A stretch of 64,000 nucleotides of DNA from Oasisia sp. SBJ-2009 (taxonomy: Eukaryota; Annelida; Polychaeta; Sabellida; Siboglinidae), in the NCBI GenBank assembly GCA_964017155.1, contig OZ024854.1, forward strand, positions 52,717,978 through 52,781,977, written 5' to 3'. The notes below the pieces were generated by a model. That model had not been told where the DNA came from. It searched no databases and saw only the letters and a program-made list of their open reading frames with translations. How positions within the stretch are numbered: the stretch's first letter is position 1; each line of letters begins with the position of its first letter. Both the position numbers and the translations under genes were made by a program. This document shows, piece by piece, positions 63,571 to 64,000 of this stretch.

Positions 63571-64000
63571 ATGTGGGATGGTCGCTGTTTTCAGTGACTT
63601 CGCGTACACTTTTTGTTCGGCAAACTTGCGCGAAGTGACCCTTTTTGTGACATTTATGACATTCCGCTCGTCTGGCTGGGCAGTATTCTCGGCCTGGCGC
63701 GTGACTACGGCCACATCTACCGCATTCGCGCAGCGTATCTCTCACAGGTCCGGTGAATTTCCGCCTTCATCTGTAATGCGTCTGTCTACGCGCTGTATAC
63801 TGCTTGACTTCTTCTAGCTGTTTTACGTCGCTGTGCAACTGATCGCTAACCTGGCTTTTTAACGAGCTCAGATTGTCTGGCCATCTCTATGGCTACGTCG
63901 AGGCTTAATTCTGGCTTCATTTGAAGTCTCTGTGATAGCTCTTTGTCGGATAAGCCTATTACGATACGATTCTGTCTCGAATCTGTTCGTCTTTGACATT
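63571..64000 (-). mobile_element. Gypsy gag 3' part with CCHC zinc knuckle, inverted
   Basis: The minus strand encodes a gag-like end (IVIGLSDKELSQRLQMKPEL) and, in another frame, CGRCGRSHAPGREYCPARRA and [14 protein letters not shown], a C-x2-C-x4-H-x4-C knuckle. It faces the plus-strand pol copy head to head; the breakpoint lies near 63570. It continues beyond the window. Confidence 0.8.

Overview
This is genomic DNA of an animal, almost certainly an invertebrate. It has GT-AG introns, a polyadenylation-type 3' end, metazoan LINE, Gypsy and SINE relatives, TTAA- and TA-flanked DNA transposons, and a PAN2 protein that is clearly but distantly related to the vertebrate one. A lophotrochozoan such as a mollusc is my best guess; nothing in the window fixes the species.

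Layout: (1) 17-6529, plus strand: last four coding exons of a C2H2 zinc-finger gene with nine fingers; its start lies left of the window. (2) 7702-50426, minus strand: a complete PAN2 gene, the catalytic deadenylase subunit of PAN2-PAN3. I resolved 27 coding exons by hand. Their lengths sum to 3720 nt, every exon phase matches the next, and the product is 1239 aa with WD40, linker, UCH-like and DEDDh exonuclease regions. The two genes converge across about 1.1 kb of 3' sequence. (3) about 51.0-64.0 kb: no host gene recognised; a graveyard of LINEs, Gypsy fragments and terminal-inverted-repeat elements, several nested.

The outstanding feature is a set of about 25 minisatellite arrays with 16-80 bp units, totalling roughly 20 kb by hand tally. 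All lie inside or at the end of the two genes, and none occurs in the 13 kb beyond the PAN2 start. Many are not random intron repeats. The repeat unit is a tandem copy of an exon-intron junction, so the array multiplies a real splice site together with 5-44 nt of adjoining coding sequence. I see this clearly at PAN2 exons 6, 7, 8, 12, 15, 16, 17, 19 and 23, adjacent to several others, and at one donor and the stop codon of the zinc-finger gene. Some introns thus carry dozens of decoy donors or acceptors. A piggyBac-like insertion has landed in one such unit and split it cleanly.

A second point is a CCCH zinc finger (C-x5-C-x4-C-x3-H) encoded in PAN2 exon 18, at a place where I know of none in human PAN2. 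Most very long open frames in the window (for example those at 7895-11914, 19308-20981 and 34440-35946) are products of repeat periodicity and are not genes.
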